Shown: positions 7,946-17,981, counted from the first letter of the stretch. The stretch: 64,000 nucleotides of DNA from CAWGMT01 sp963823675 (GCA_963823675.1 CAWGMT010000004.1:726237-790236); one strand, 5' to 3'. Notes: generated from the letters alone by a model not told the origin. Numbers and translations are program-made.

Positions 7946-10417
7946 CTATACCAATGACTTCCCCCGCACCAGGTCGAGCAGCTCATGCCCGCTCATGCGG
8001 TGGGCGGCGTCGTGGGGGCAGGCGTAGACGCAGCTTGGCTCGTGGTTCGGGCCGAGGCTTGTGCACAGGTCGCAGGTCGTCGCTTTCTTCACCTCGGCCT
8101 TCCTGGCCTTGTCGAACTGTTCGACCATGTTGATATTCCCATAAGGGCAATTCTCGGCGCATAAGCCGCAGCCGATGCACCAATCCTCGATGATGATCTC
8201 GCGCGATGCGCGGCGGCGGATCGAGCCGACCGGACAGCCGACCATGCAGTAGGGGTCAAGGCATGAGCGGCACGAGCTGGCGACCAGGAACTTGTCGAAC
8301 CGCAGGCCCTCGCGGATCAGCCTTGTCACTCCCTGGTGGGTGTCGGCGCAGGCCTTGGTGCACTCGTCGCAGCGGGTGCATTTCACCAGGTCGAGCACCA
8401 GGAGGCTCTGCGCGTTCATCAATCCCTGGTCCAGGAAGTCGTCAAGCGGCACTTCGTTGACCGCGTGCAGGGCTTGCCGGTCCGATTCCAGCAGCTTGAG
8501 CGCCTCGGCGATCACGGCGGCGCGCACCGCGGGAAATTGGTCGACGATCGCGCGAAAGTCATCGGACGCGATTCGCACCAGGTTGACATGATCGAGCGCC
8601 GTGCAGGTGGCGGTTCGCACGCCCGCGGGCGCCAGGTCGCGCAGCTCCGGCAGGTCGGAAAGCAGCCCGATCACGCCGATGTAGCCGCCCGGGCCGACAT
8701 AATTCAACACGCTGTCGCCGCCCTGGCGCGACTGGGTGACCTTGACGAACCCCATCCTGACGAGATAGAAGCCGTCGACCGCCGGCGCCCCCTGGCGAAA
8801 GATCACCTCGCCGGGCTCGCACCGGCGCAGCGTGACGCGCTCGCGCAGCATGTCGACGACCTGCCGGAACCGGTCAAGGTCGGCACGCAAGGGGGCAAAG
8901 AGCGGCACGTTCCGCAAGTGAGCATTGATCGCGCGCTCGCGGTATTTCGTTTCGAGCACACGGCGGAACGACGGGCTGCGCTGCATCACGTAGAGGACGT
9001 TTCGCAGCATCTCGAGCACCGTGCAGTCTTCAGCCGCCCGCACAGTCGCCGAGCGGGGATAGAAGCTCATGCAGGTCATCTCGCCAAAGATGTCGCCGGC
9101 ACTCATCGTCGCCTGGGGCCGGCCGTATGCCAGGTTGACGGGAGCATCCACGGGGATGAATTCGCGCCCCCCTGCTCCGTCGCGCGTGGTCTCGGGGCGC
9201 GACGTGAGCCGGCTCGTGAATCGACCCAGTGCATGAAAGAAACCCGCCACGGGCCGGTTCTCGATGTGCTCGAGCGGCGCTTCGATGCAGATCTCGACCG
9301 ATCCTTTCTCGATCAAGAACGCCGTCGAGCCGAATTCTCCCTCGCGACAGATCACCTCGCCTCGCCGGTAGCTCCGCCGCGAAACCCCACGGACATTCCA
9401 GCGGAGGAACGGGTGTGCCACCCCCTGAAACGCCTGGCGGATCTCGAGTATCGGGTGTTCAAACAGCTCGTCGGCGCGGATTTCCTGCCCCTCCGGGAGC
9501 CGGGCGGCCACGATGCCGCGATGCGTCAGAGCGCCGGTCGGACAGGAGACCATGCACTCGCCGCAGGCCACGCAGGATGAACTGCCCATGGGGACGTCGA
9601 GATCGAAGGCGATCCGCGCTCCATATCCCTTGCCCATGCGGCCAATCACGTGGTTTTCCTTGACGGCATTGCAGCCGCGCACGCAGCGATCGCAGAGGAT
9701 GCAGGCGTTATGATCGACGGCGATGACCAGCGAAGTGTCGTCCTTGGGCAGCATGGTCTGGCGGCGTTCGAGCCGCGGCGAGCCTAACTCCAGGCGGCGC
9801 GCCAGCGACTCGAGCTCGCAATCACCCGACTGCGTCTCCTTGGCACAAGGAGCGGGATGATCGGTCAAGAGGAGCTCGGCGAGCACCTTGACGGCCGACC
9901 GCACGCGCGCGCTCGCCTTCGGGTCGGGCGATTCGATCGTGTCCACAATCATCGTGTCCTCGACCCGGTGCTGGCAGGCCGGTAGCAGCTTGCGCTCGAC
10001 GTCGACGCGGCCGGTCCGCTCCTTGAACTTGGCGATCTGAACCACGCAGACCCGGCAGACGCCGACCGGATCCATGTATTCGCGATGGCATAAGAGTGGG
10101 ATCGGGTTGGCAGGCCCGGCGCCGAAGAGCTGGGTGGCGGCGTCGTAGATCGTGGTCGCGCGCGGGACCACGTGCCCCTTGTCGTCCTTGCGCGGCCTGC
10201 CCACGTCGTCGGTCGCTGGAACGGCTTTCTTGACCGTGACCTGACGGCCGTCGATCGTGAGCGTCACGTCGCGATCGAGATCGTCGGCCGTCGCGCGATC
10301 CATCCGGATGAGCTGTCCCTCGTAGTCGCGGGCGAATAGCCCCTCCTCTTCCCAGCCCGGGAATTCCTCGTGCTCGTCGTGGCCCCGCTGCGGGTTGACT
10401 GATCCGGTACTCATCAT
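7946..10417 (-). CDS. Iron-sulfur diaphorase subunit with two cyclic-nucleotide-binding domains
   Basis: About 823 residues from the tandem ATGs at 10417/10414. Domains in order: a [2Fe-2S] region (CHREYMDPVGVCRVCVVQI with a later LLPACQH); a NuoG/HoxU-like stretch (HPAPCAKETQSGDCELESL) that lacks one of the three usual cysteines; two [4Fe-4S] motifs (CILCDRCVRGC, CVACGECMVSCP); a first cNMP-binding domain (RRSYRRGEVICREGEFGS, then GDIFGEMTCMSFYPRSATV); a second (RRCEPGEVIFRQGAPAVDG); and a C-terminal four-cluster module as in HycB/DmsB (CTRCDECTKAC, CRSCLDPYCMVGCP, CIGCGLCAENCP, CDLCTS with CVYACP). Downstream of nuoEF by 61 bases. The design suggests electron flow from NADH to a partner under cAMP or cGMP control; the partner is not in the window. 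Confidence 0.85.
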   Translation of the reverse strand: MMSTGSVNPQRGHDEHEEFPGWEEEGLFARDYEGQLIRMDRATADDLDRDVTLTIDGRQVTVKKAVPATDDVGRPRKDDKGHVVPRATTIYDAATQLFGAGPANPIPLLCHREYMDPVGVCRVCVVQIAKFKERTGRVDVERKLLPACQHRVEDTMIVDTIESPDPKASARVRSAVKVLAELLLTDHPAPCAKETQSGDCELESLARRLELGSPRLERRQTMLPKDDTSLVIAVDHNACILCDRCVRGCNAVKENHVIGRMGKGYGARIAFDLDVPMGSSSCVACGECMVSCPTGALTHRGIVAARLPEGQEIRADELFEHPILEIRQAFQGVAHPFLRWNVRGVSRRSYRRGEVICREGEFGSTAFLIEKGSVEICIEAPLEHIENRPVAGFFHALGRFTSRLTSRPETTRDGAGGREFIPVDAPVNLAYGRPQATMSAGDIFGEMTCMSFYPRSATVRAAEDCTVLEMLRNVLYVMQRSPSFRRVLETKYRERAINAHLRNVPLFAPLRADLDRFRQVVDMLRERVTLRRCEPGEVIFRQGAPAVDGFYLVRMGFVKVTQSRQGGDSVLNYVGPGGYIGVIGLLSDLPELRDLAPAGVRTATCTALDHVNLVRIASDDFRAIVDQFPAVRAAVIAEALKLLESDRQALHAVNEVPLDDFLDQGLMNAQSLLVLDLVKCTRCDECTKACADTHQGVTRLIREGLRFDKFLVASSCRSCLDPYCMVGCPVGSIRRRASREIIIEDWCIGCGLCAENCPYGNINMVEQFDKARKAEVKKATTCDLCTSLGPNHEPSCVYACPHDAAHRMSGHELLDLVRGKSLV

Positions 10418-10478
10418 GCATTTCCCAGATAGGATGCTAGAGGTCGGGCTTGGCGCCGCCGTCGCGGCGGTCACCGGA

Positions 10479-12349
10479 TCAAGGGATCGGGTGGTCGAGG
10501 CCCAGGTCCTTCCAGAACGATTGGAGCGCCGAGGCAAGCGGCTTCGCCGCCGACATGCCGAGGCCGCAGATCGACGTCAGCTCCAGGGTTCTGAGCAGCT
10601 CGTCAACCAGTGCCTTGTCGCGACCGATCTCGGCAGCCGGGCGCGGATTTCGTACGATCTGCTCGCCGATCTGGACCAGTTTTTCGGAGCCGATCCGGCA
10701 GGGTACGCACTTGCCGCACGACTCGTTGCGGAAGAACCGCGTGGCATTGAGCGCGTGGTCGAGCATGTTCAGCCCCTCGGTCTGGGCATACACAGTCAGC
10801 CCGGCGCCCAGCATCAGACCCAGGGTGCGAAACTCGTCGAGGTCAAGCGGCAGCTCGCGGACGTCCAGGGTCTCGCAGTCCGGCGGGAAGCCGCGGCGAA
10901 ACTCGGGCAGAATGTCGTCCTTCGTAAGCACCGCGGGGATGAAGCCGCCGGAGGGCCCGGAGGGAGCGACCGCCTTCAAGGGCAATCCGCCGCGCACGCC
11001 CCCGGCCAGGTCGATCAGCTCGCCGAAGGTCGAGCCGATCTCGACCTCGTACACGCCGGGGCGCTTCACGTCGCCGCAGATCGAGAAGAAGCGCACCCCT
11101 CTGGCGCCGGGCTTGCCTTTACGGGCATACCACGTGCCTCCCTTGCGTCCGGCATCGGCGTACCACGATCCGCCGCGGAGCAAGATCGCCGGAACCCACG
11201 CGAACGTTTCGACGTTGCTCAAGAGCGTGGGCCGATCGAACAGCCCGTTGGTTTCGATCTGGGGCGGACGATTGCGCGGCTCGGCCCTATGTTCCTCGAT
11301 CGCCTCGATCAGCGCTCCTTGCTCGCCACAGACGTAACCCCCGGGGCTCTCGAACACCTCGAGCTCGAAGGGCTGGCCGGTATCGAGCACGCTGGCCCCG
11401 ACTATGCCCCTGGCGCGAGCCTGCGCGATCGCCTCGTTCAATACGTCGATCTGATGGTAGTACTCGTGGCGGACATAGATGTAGCCTCGACTGGCACGGA
11501 CCAGGAGCGCGCCCAGAACCATGCCCTCGATGACCAGATCGGGGACACGCAGCAGGATCTCCCGGTCCTTGAAAGTGGCCGGCTCGCTCTCATCGGCGTT
11601 GCAGACGATGTACTTGTCGTCGGCGCGGGCGTCGCGCACGTCCTGCCATTTGCGGAAGGCGGGCACGCCCGCTCCCCCCATGCCGCGCAGCTCGGCGGAT
11701 TTGAGCGCCTCGACCAGGCCGTCGCCGGCGGCGCGGCGCTCGTCCGGCGATCGCGCCTGATTCAGCCTGGTCGCAAACGACTGGGCAGCCTGATACAGCG
11801 GCAGCGAGCGCTCCGCCGCTTGATCGCCCTGATCGGTGGCCGCGCCCTGCCGATAACTTGCGTAGGGATCGATCCGCCAGGGCCGGGGCGAGCGCTCGAC
11901 CGCCTCGGGCGGAAGATCCGCGCCCGCCAGATGCGCTCGTACGATCTCTCGTAAATGCGCCTCCGGTTCACCGGCCGGCGGGTTTTGGAGGATGCGGGCC
12001 CCGTCGGGCTGCCCCGCTCTGTGCAGCTCGATCAGGGCAGCCGGGGCACGATCGCAACGGCCCAGGCAGGAGACCGTCTCGACCTTGACGCGGGCACCGC
12101 CGCCGAACTCGTCCGCAACCTGCTTGAGCCGCCCCAACAGTTCGGTGCGCCGCGAAGATGGCACGCCAGGTCGCGGCAGACGAGAACCTCGACGAGCGGC
12201 GGCGGCTCGAGCCGAAAATGCGGGAAAAACGTGACGACTTCGTGCAGCCGGTGCAGCGGAACTTCGATCCGCGCCGACAGCGCCTCGAGCTCAGCCCTCG
12301 GCAGATATCCGCACCGTTCCTGGATTTTTCTCAGTTGCTGCACAAGCAT
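10479..12349 (-). CDS. NuoE-NuoF fusion, NADH-oxidising flavin/FeS subunit, one frameshift
   Basis: HoxF-like diaphorase subunit. The NuoE part starts at ATG 12349 (MLVQQLRKIQERCGYLPRAE) and carries the thioredoxin-fold [2Fe-2S] ligands CRDLAC and SCLGRC. The switch between the two frames falls between these pairs, near 12150, so one indel splits an otherwise continuous gene. The NuoF part has the FMN/NADH motifs (LRGMGGAGVPAFRKW, CNADESEPATFKDRE, ESPGGYVCGEQGALIEAIE, NVETFAWVPAI) and the C-terminal [4Fe-4S] site ESCGKCVPCRIG with a distal Cys in TSICGLG. It precedes the cNMP/FeS gene and so supplies its electrons from NADH. No NuoG-type catalytic subunit, hydrogenase or membrane arm is encoded next to it. 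Confidence 0.85.
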
Positions 12350-12806
12350 AAGTAAGATTATACGTCGCGCGCGCGAATCGATCCATTCTGAAAGAAAAAG
12401 CAGGCGGCTGATGTCGAATCCCTGCGGCGATGCTCGGACAGCATTGACCAACATCCCGATCAGGACCTGGCAATCGCGGTCAACGTCTCCGACGTCTACG
12501 AGGCTGCCTCACACCGTCTGCTGACTGCTTTCCGGCCTCGGGGGGACTTCGCCTACATCTCGCCCGGCGAACGACCCCGGCTCGCCCCGAATGTTGTCGA
12601 ACCAGCCGATCAGGTAACAACAAGTCCGCAAGCAAGCCGCTTGGATCGTTTAACCTTGACCTCCAAGGCATCCCGCGGTATACGAAGGGTTCTTCCAATT
12701 GCACTTCACGGTGGTTCCACGTCCGATCTTTTTCGATCCGCAAGGCAGCCAGGATTGGGTGCTCGCCATCGTGCCTGCGCCCTTGCGATGGGCCGAGGTC
12801 CTGACC
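12350..12806. other. Intergenic region, no gene identified
   Basis: Lies between the divergent nuoEF and lipoprotein genes. A plus-strand open stretch around 12440-12600 reads VNVSDVYEAASHRLLTAF, which looks protein-like, but it has no convincing start and I cannot assign it. It may be a gene remnant. Confidence 0.3.
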
Positions 12807-13445
12807 ATGCGTCGCCCCAAACTCGGGTTCCTCGCGCTGGCGATCGTCTGGTTGGGGTCGTCCGGCTGCGCCCAGCCGCCGATGGCGCGTTACGTCTATC
12901 AGGACGGCGAATTCGGCGTCGTCGCGATCCCCGTCAATACCCCGCTCGATCGAATCAACTGGCGCGCTCAGGCCGAGGCACTGATGGCACGCCACTTCCC
13001 GTCCGGTTACGAAATCGTACGTGCCGAGGAGGTTAACGAGGGCGAGCGGACTCTGGACGTGGGCAAGAAGACCGAAGTCGAGACCGACCCCAGCGTCCGT
13101 GCGTGGGATCAGATGATCAAGCTAGGCAAGCTGAATCGCAGCACATCCTTCGAAGAAAAAGAAAAACTCCAGGTGCGCGAGTGCCGGATCATTTACAAGC
13201 GAAGGTCGGCCCAAGCCCTCGGCAGCCGCAACGAGTTTTCCCCACTCGCCGCGCTCAGCCCGCCCTTCTACCTCGATCCCAATGAACTCGTCCGACGGCA
13301 GGTCAAGGCCGATCTGCTCGCGAAGGCCAGTTCGAACGCCAAGAAGACCGGCGACCAGAACGTCCAGAAAGCATCGGACGACTCGAACAAGGCGTTTGAC
13401 AAGCCGTCGTTGCCAGCCCGATTGAGTCTCAGCCCGGATTGGTGA
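12807..13445 (+). CDS. Predicted lipoprotein of unknown function
   Basis: About 212 residues from ATG at 12807. The N-terminus MRRPKLGFLALAIVWLGSSG followed by CAQPP is a good lipoprotein signal, with lipobox LGSSGC and the acylated Cys at about residue 21. The mature part starts MARYVYQDGEFGVVAIPVNT, then has a mixed charged region and a lysine/serine-rich C-terminal tail (residues 160-212). Similar short lipoproteins are common in planctomycetes but I do not recognise a function. An upstream extension to 12699 is open but would bury the signal peptide, so the internal start is preferred. Confidence 0.7.
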   Translation: MRRPKLGFLALAIVWLGSSGCAQPPMARYVYQDGEFGVVAIPVNTPLDRINWRAQAEALMARHFPSGYEIVRAEEVNEGERTLDVGKKTEVETDPSVRAWDQMIKLGKLNRSTSFEEKEKLQVRECRIIYKRRSAQALGSRNEFSPLAALSPPFYLDPNELVRRQVKADLLAKASSNAKKTGDQNVQKASDDSNKAFDKPSLPARLSLSPDW

Positions 13446-13465
13446 GGCGCGGCGCGAAAGGTAGT

Positions 13466-13492
13466 GTCGCCTTTCGCTCCGCGAAAGTCGCC
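13466..13492. repeat. Short palindrome, copy 2 (GTCGCCTTTCGC family)
   Basis: GTCGCCTTTCGCTCC followed by GCGAAAGTCGCC, matching the element at 3053-3079 apart from the loop. It lies in the 100-base gap between convergent genes, where a hairpin could act as a bidirectional terminator. Confidence 0.6.
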
Positions 13493-13545
13493 TTAACGGG
13501 GAAGGTATCTGGATCCCGTTCGTGAATCGCCCCAATGCGGGCTGC

Positions 13546-15834
13546 TCATAGTCCCGGAAACGAGCTCGTCGAGGTTGAATTCGAGGTTTCGAGGAGCTGT
13601 TGAATCGCCTCGATGAGAAGACGGAAGTCAACCGGTTTGGTGAGGTGGAGGCCGAACCCGGCGGAGCGGCTCAGCTCGATGTCGTCGGATGAGCCGAAGC
13701 CGGATAACGCGATCGCCGGCACGTGGCGCTGGGATCGTAGGGTCCAGATCAACTCGATGCCGCTGCCATCGGCCAGATCAATGTCACTGATCAACAGGTC
13801 AAAGGTCGTTTCGGCAGCGACCTGCACAGCACTTGCGCAGCTCGAAGCAGGCAAGACGCGGTACCCACGCAGGCCCAAGAGCCGGGACAGGTAGTTGAGC
13901 GTGTCGGCATTGTCATCCACCAGGAGAATTGTGAGCGGCTGCCGCGGAGCAGCCGGATGGGCAAGTGGAGTTGCGGCGAGCACGTCGGCGGCGGGCAAAT
14001 TGACCGGAGTGGCGAGCGCGGGCAATTCGACGGTGAAGGTGGCGCCACGGTAGGTGCCTGCGCTGGCGGCGATCAGCTTGCCGGCATGCTGTTCGACGAT
14101 CGAGCGGCTGATCGACAATCCGAGCCCCAAGCCTCCCGAGCCCGACGTGCGAGGACCATCGCCCTGCTCGAAAACGTCGAAGATCCGCGCCAGGCCGGCG
14201 GGTTCGATGCCGATGCCCGTGTCACTGACTTCGACGATGAGCCGGCAGCCGTTGGCTCCTTGCCCGTTGCCGTTCTCGGCACTCTCTTTGTTCGCTGAAC
14301 GGACGGTGATCGAGCCTCCGGCGGGCGTGAACTTGATTGCGTTCTTGATCAGGTTCCAGAGGACTTGCTGGATGCGAACGGGGTCGGCGTTCAGATGGTG
14401 CCGGCGCGCGGCCAGGTAGACATCGAGCTGCAAGTTGGCGCAGCGAATGTCGTCCTGGCAGATCCGGGCGACTTGATTGATCAACTCATGGACATCGACG
14501 ATCTCGGGATGGAGCGTGAGCTTGCCGCGGCCGATCTTGGCGAAGTCGAGCAGATCGTCGATGAGCCGGGACTCGAGCAGCACATTGCGCTGGATCATCT
14601 CCAGCGCGCTCCGTAGCGAGTGGGACAGCACCGGGTCTTCGAGCAGGGCGGTCACCGTGGCGAGGACGGGGTTGAGCGGCGTTCGGAGCTCGTGGCTCAC
14701 GATGGCAAGGAAGTGCTCCTTGGATTGCCTGGAGGCCTCGGGTTCGGGGCTGGCGGCTTCTTCGCGAATCGCCTTCTGCCGCTCGACGGCGGCAAGCTTC
14801 CCGGCGGTGATGTCGCGGAGCACGAGTACCCAGCCGCAGTAACGGCCGCGCTCGCCCAGTCGGAATATCTTGGCGTCGAACCACCTGGGGTGATCCCGAT
14901 GATTCCCCTCGATCTCGAACGTGGTTTCGCGCTCGGAAGAGATCCGGCCCAGCCGCTCGGCGAGCGCAGGCCAGTCGCTAAAAGCACGATCGGCCCCGAT
15001 GCCGAGAAGCTCGGAGCGTGACCGGCCCGCCAGGTGACGGGCGGCGGGATTGAGATCGCAGATCTGGCCCCAGGGGTCGATCACAACCACGCCATCGTCC
15101 ATTCCCTTGACCATGGCTGCCCAGGCCACCGGCGCCAGGTCGAGCAGCCGGTACCGGAAAACCCCAGACAGCAAAGCCAGGCCGGTCACCGCGAAGCTGA
15201 TCGTGACCGCGTCGACGCGGGCGAACCCGATGGCCTGGCCCAGGTCAAGCGCGCTGACCACCGCGGGGAGCAGAGCCCCGGCAAGCATGATGGCAGCCTG
15301 GTGTCGGAAAACTCCCGCTGATCGGATCACGGCCTGGGCCAAGAGGCCGATCGCGAGCGTCAGCAGCATCGAGAAATAGCCGTGCGCGATCCAGAAAAAT
15401 GGGCCATACTCGTGCCTCGCGATCCAATAATCGCCCACTGGCACGCTCCAGATCCGCGCCCAGAACAAATGATGCCAGGAATTCGTCCACGCAATCAGGG
15501 TCAGGACGACGGCCGGCGCGGCAATGAGACCAAATCGTCGAGGCCCGAGCCAGCGCTTCCGCCCGGTGAAGACGAGCACGAACGCCAGCAAGCCGAGAAA
15601 CGTGACCATCGCGCCCACGACGCGAGCCTCATACCAGAGGATCTTGAACGGCAGCTCGACCGTGATCAAGTCGATCGCTTTAGCCCCTGCCCACATCGCC
15701 TCGCCAAACATCATGACGGCGAAAGCCCGGGCCCTGGGGATCGCCCCGCGATCCCAGGCCAGGAGTGCCAGCGCAAACGCCACCGCCCCGGCAATGCCGA
15801 AGGGTACCGCTTCGAGGTTTCCTTGAAAGGTCAT
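13546..15834 (-). CDS. Hybrid histidine kinase with 7-TM sensor, PAS and receiver domains
   Basis: About 762 residues from ATG at 15834. An N-terminal seven-helix membrane sensor of the 7TMR/His-kinase N type spans about residues 1-215. It is followed by a PAS domain (GVVVIDPWGQICDLNPAARH), a HisKA dimerisation domain with the H-box HFLAIVSHELRTPLNP, and an HATPase domain with N box (NLIKNAIKFTPAGG), G1 (VSDTGIGI) and G2 (GGLGLGLSIS). The C-terminal receiver has LTILLVDDNADTLNYL, the phospho-acceptor Asp in LLISDIDLADGSG and a Lys in HLTKPVDF. The signal is unknown. No dedicated output regulator is adjacent; the nearest response regulator is 33 kb away. Confidence 0.9.
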   Translation of the reverse strand: MTFQGNLEAVPFGIAGAVAFALALLAWDRGAIPRARAFAVMMFGEAMWAGAKAIDLITVELPFKILWYEARVVGAMVTFLGLLAFVLVFTGRKRWLGPRRFGLIAAPAVVLTLIAWTNSWHHLFWARIWSVPVGDYWIARHEYGPFFWIAHGYFSMLLTLAIGLLAQAVIRSAGVFRHQAAIMLAGALLPAVVSALDLGQAIGFARVDAVTISFAVTGLALLSGVFRYRLLDLAPVAWAAMVKGMDDGVVVIDPWGQICDLNPAARHLAGRSRSELLGIGADRAFSDWPALAERLGRISSERETTFEIEGNHRDHPRWFDAKIFRLGERGRYCGWVLVLRDITAGKLAAVERQKAIREEAASPEPEASRQSKEHFLAIVSHELRTPLNPVLATVTALLEDPVLSHSLRSALEMIQRNVLLESRLIDDLLDFAKIGRGKLTLHPEIVDVHELINQVARICQDDIRCANLQLDVYLAARRHHLNADPVRIQQVLWNLIKNAIKFTPAGGSITVRSANKESAENGNGQGANGCRLIVEVSDTGIGIEPAGLARIFDVFEQGDGPRTSGSGGLGLGLSISRSIVEQHAGKLIAASAGTYRGATFTVELPALATPVNLPAADVLAATPLAHPAAPRQPLTILLVDDNADTLNYLSRLLGLRGYRVLPASSCASAVQVAAETTFDLLISDIDLADGSGIELIWTLRSQRHVPAIALSGFGSSDDIELSRSAGFGLHLTKPVDFRLLIEAIQQLLETSNSTSTSSFPGL

Positions 15835-16619
15835 GACCCGGCCTCCGACCAACACCGATCGGCAGCGGTCAACCAGCCCATGAATTCCTGCCTGACCCGA
15901 TCCAATGTCAAAATCCGGCGCCCAACATTCCGAGCGTCATCACCCGTCGAGCCACAGTTCCTGGCTCCAGATATGAGTGGCCGCGATTTAGCGACCGCAA
16001 CCATACTCGCATAAACGCGAGCCCAGTCCAACCCATTCATGGTAGCCTAAGTACCGGAATCATTGAATTATTTTATCCAATCCGAGTTCATTAGGCGAGT
16101 CCCATCTTTTCCAAGCCGCTCGACTACACTTGCGCTAAATTTGAGGGCGTTGTCACACAGAGTCACGCGCCATAGTAAGAGTAATATGGGAAAATGTGTT
16201 TGCCGCATCTCGTCGCCAACGCCATCTCGCCGACTCTAGTGCCGCCGTTCCACAACGCGCTTGACTGCGAACCTGCCTTGAGCTGCCGCGAATTTTGAAC
16301 AATAATTTAACCGGGCGCGAATCGCCGGTTTCGCCAGCGGCGGGGAACGGCATGTTTCAGCGCCCGGATCTACGCAGGTGACAAGAGCTGGGCGGCTGCC
16401 GTCGAGCTGGCGACGGACGGACTCCGGACTCGGGCGCGCGATCAACCAGCGCGATCCCTGGCGCGAATGGGCCAGTGAGAGCCGGCATGATTGGGCTGGC
16501 CCGGGATGCGCTCACAAGGCCGGGTCTGGAGCGCCACGGGCCCGCCCGGTCCGGTGCTCGCGGCTGGGTCGGTGGGTCGGTGGCGGCTAACCTTCGCCTC
16601 CGGAGGTGAATTGCGTAAA
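15835..16619. other. Long intergenic region, nothing recognised
   Basis: Upstream of the histidine kinase and of the hydrolase gene. AT content is higher around 16040-16150. I see no gene with a plausible start, no RNA and no repeat that matches others in the window. A ribosome-binding site CGGAGGTG at 16599-16606 belongs to the next gene. Confidence 0.4.
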
Positions 16620-17696
16620 ATGGCCGGCAGGAACGGGACGGATCGCCAGACCATCGAGGGTCAACGCGCCATGCAGGAAAAGAAAACGCCAAGCTGGTTC
16701 CGGATGGCACAAAGGCGCCCATTGTCGGTGCCGCCGGACGCCCCCCGCCCGATGCCGCTGTTGTTTGACAGGGAGCACCGGCCGATCAACGCGTTGGCCG
16801 GCTGGATCGCGCGCCGGGGGGAATTTCGCCAGGACTGGTTGTCGTTTCTGGGAGCGATCCCTGGCCAGCGACCGCGGGATACGATCAAGGTTTTACAGGA
16901 AGATCGTCCCCAGGGGGTCGTGCGCCAGCTCATCGCGTACGAGACCGAGCCGGGCTTGACGGTCGAAGGCTACTTGCTTCGTCCCGACCGTCCGGGCCGC
17001 GCGCGGCCGGGCGTGGTGGTGCTGCACGCTACGACCGCGGCGACGATTCGCCAGCCCGCCGGATTGGAGGGCCACCCCGATCTTCACATTGGCTTGCACC
17101 TGGCACAGAGGGGATATGTGACTCTGGCGCCCGGTTGTTTCCTGTGGCAATACGCCAAGCCCGGCAGGCTGGGCGCCGCTGTTGACTGGCTGCACGCGCG
17201 CCATCCCAAGGTCAGCGGAATGGCCAAGATGTTCTACGACGCCAGCCGGGCCGTTGACATCCTGGCCGCGCAGGACGACGTTGACCAGCAGCGGCTCGGC
17301 GCGATCGGCCACTCCCTGGGGGGAAAAGAAGCGCTCTATCTGGCGGCGTTCGACGAGCGGGTCAAGGCGACGGTCGCCAGCGAGCCGGGAATCAATCTGA
17401 AATTCTCGAACTGGGATGCGCCTTGGTACCTGGGCGACGAGATCAAGAAACCCGCCTTCGGTCTGGACCATGCCCAGGTGCTGGCCCAAATTGCTCCCCG
17501 CGCCTTCCTGTTGATCGCCGGCAATTCCGCCGACGGCGACCTGAGCTGGCCCTACATCGCCGAAGCGATGCCGGTCTGGAAGCTCGCCGGCCGAGCGGAT
17601 GCGATCGGCCTCTTCAACCACCGCCAGGGACATGCTTTCCCGCCGGTCGCCCAGTCGCACGCGGACGAATGGCTGGATTGGTTTCTTCAGGCTTGA
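16620..17696 (+). CDS. Alpha/beta hydrolase, dienelactone hydrolase-like
   Basis: About 358 residues from ATG at 16620; reading upstream to 16491 is possible but adds only low-complexity sequence. The catalytic triad is visible: nucleophile Ser in GAIGHSLGGKEAL, an acidic residue in the following strand region (ADGDLSW) and His in NHRQGHAFPP near the C-terminus. The oxyanion area PGVVVLHATTAATIRQ and the segment HLAQRGYVTLAPGCF fit the dienelactone hydrolase / acetyl-ester hydrolase branch. No signal peptide is evident, so it is probably cytoplasmic. Substrate is unknown and the neighbours give no hint. Confidence 0.8.
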   Translation: MAGRNGTDRQTIEGQRAMQEKKTPSWFRMAQRRPLSVPPDAPRPMPLLFDREHRPINALAGWIARRGEFRQDWLSFLGAIPGQRPRDTIKVLQEDRPQGVVRQLIAYETEPGLTVEGYLLRPDRPGRARPGVVVLHATTAATIRQPAGLEGHPDLHIGLHLAQRGYVTLAPGCFLWQYAKPGRLGAAVDWLHARHPKVSGMAKMFYDASRAVDILAAQDDVDQQRLGAIGHSLGGKEALYLAAFDERVKATVASEPGINLKFSNWDAPWYLGDEIKKPAFGLDHAQVLAQIAPRAFLLIAGNSADGDLSWPYIAEAMPVWKLAGRADAIGLFNHRQGHAFPPVAQSHADEWLDWFLQA

Positions 17697-17869
17697 GCCA
17701 TCGTTTTGGGAGTTTTGCCAATCGCGAAGCGTCATCGGCAGTAGACCAGGTCAAGGATGACGGCCGATGGGCGCGCAGGCCCGACCTTTCGAGCCGACCG
17801 CTCTCCGAAGAGGTTTTCTCGCAGTTGCCGGCACGCGCCGCAACGGGGCTGGGCTCGGCGACCGCGCTC

Positions 17870-17981
17870 TCAAGGAGACATGAAAACCCCGGGATCGACC
17901 TTGAAACGGCGGGAAAGGGCCTCGATATGCTTGCGGTTCAATTCGCGCTTGCCGGCCAGGATCTCCGAAATGGGTGAGATG
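17870..17981 (-). pseudogene. Remnant of a HigA-type antitoxin (C-terminal part only)
   Basis: The minus-strand reading ISPISEILAGKRELNRKHIE, then ALSRRFKVDPGVFMSP and a TGA at 17870-17872, matches the end of an XRE-family HigA antitoxin (usual form ISEILAGKR.ln..hi..Ls.rF.v). The N-terminal half of the HTH domain is missing: the sequence begins directly at the stop codon of the toxin remnant. It therefore looks like an internal deletion in a toxin-antitoxin pair, leaving neither gene functional. Confidence 0.55.

Noticed and set aside
8336..9580. Plus-strand open frame opposite the cNMP/FeS gene
   Set aside because: Shadow frame; the minus strand carries all the cysteine motifs.
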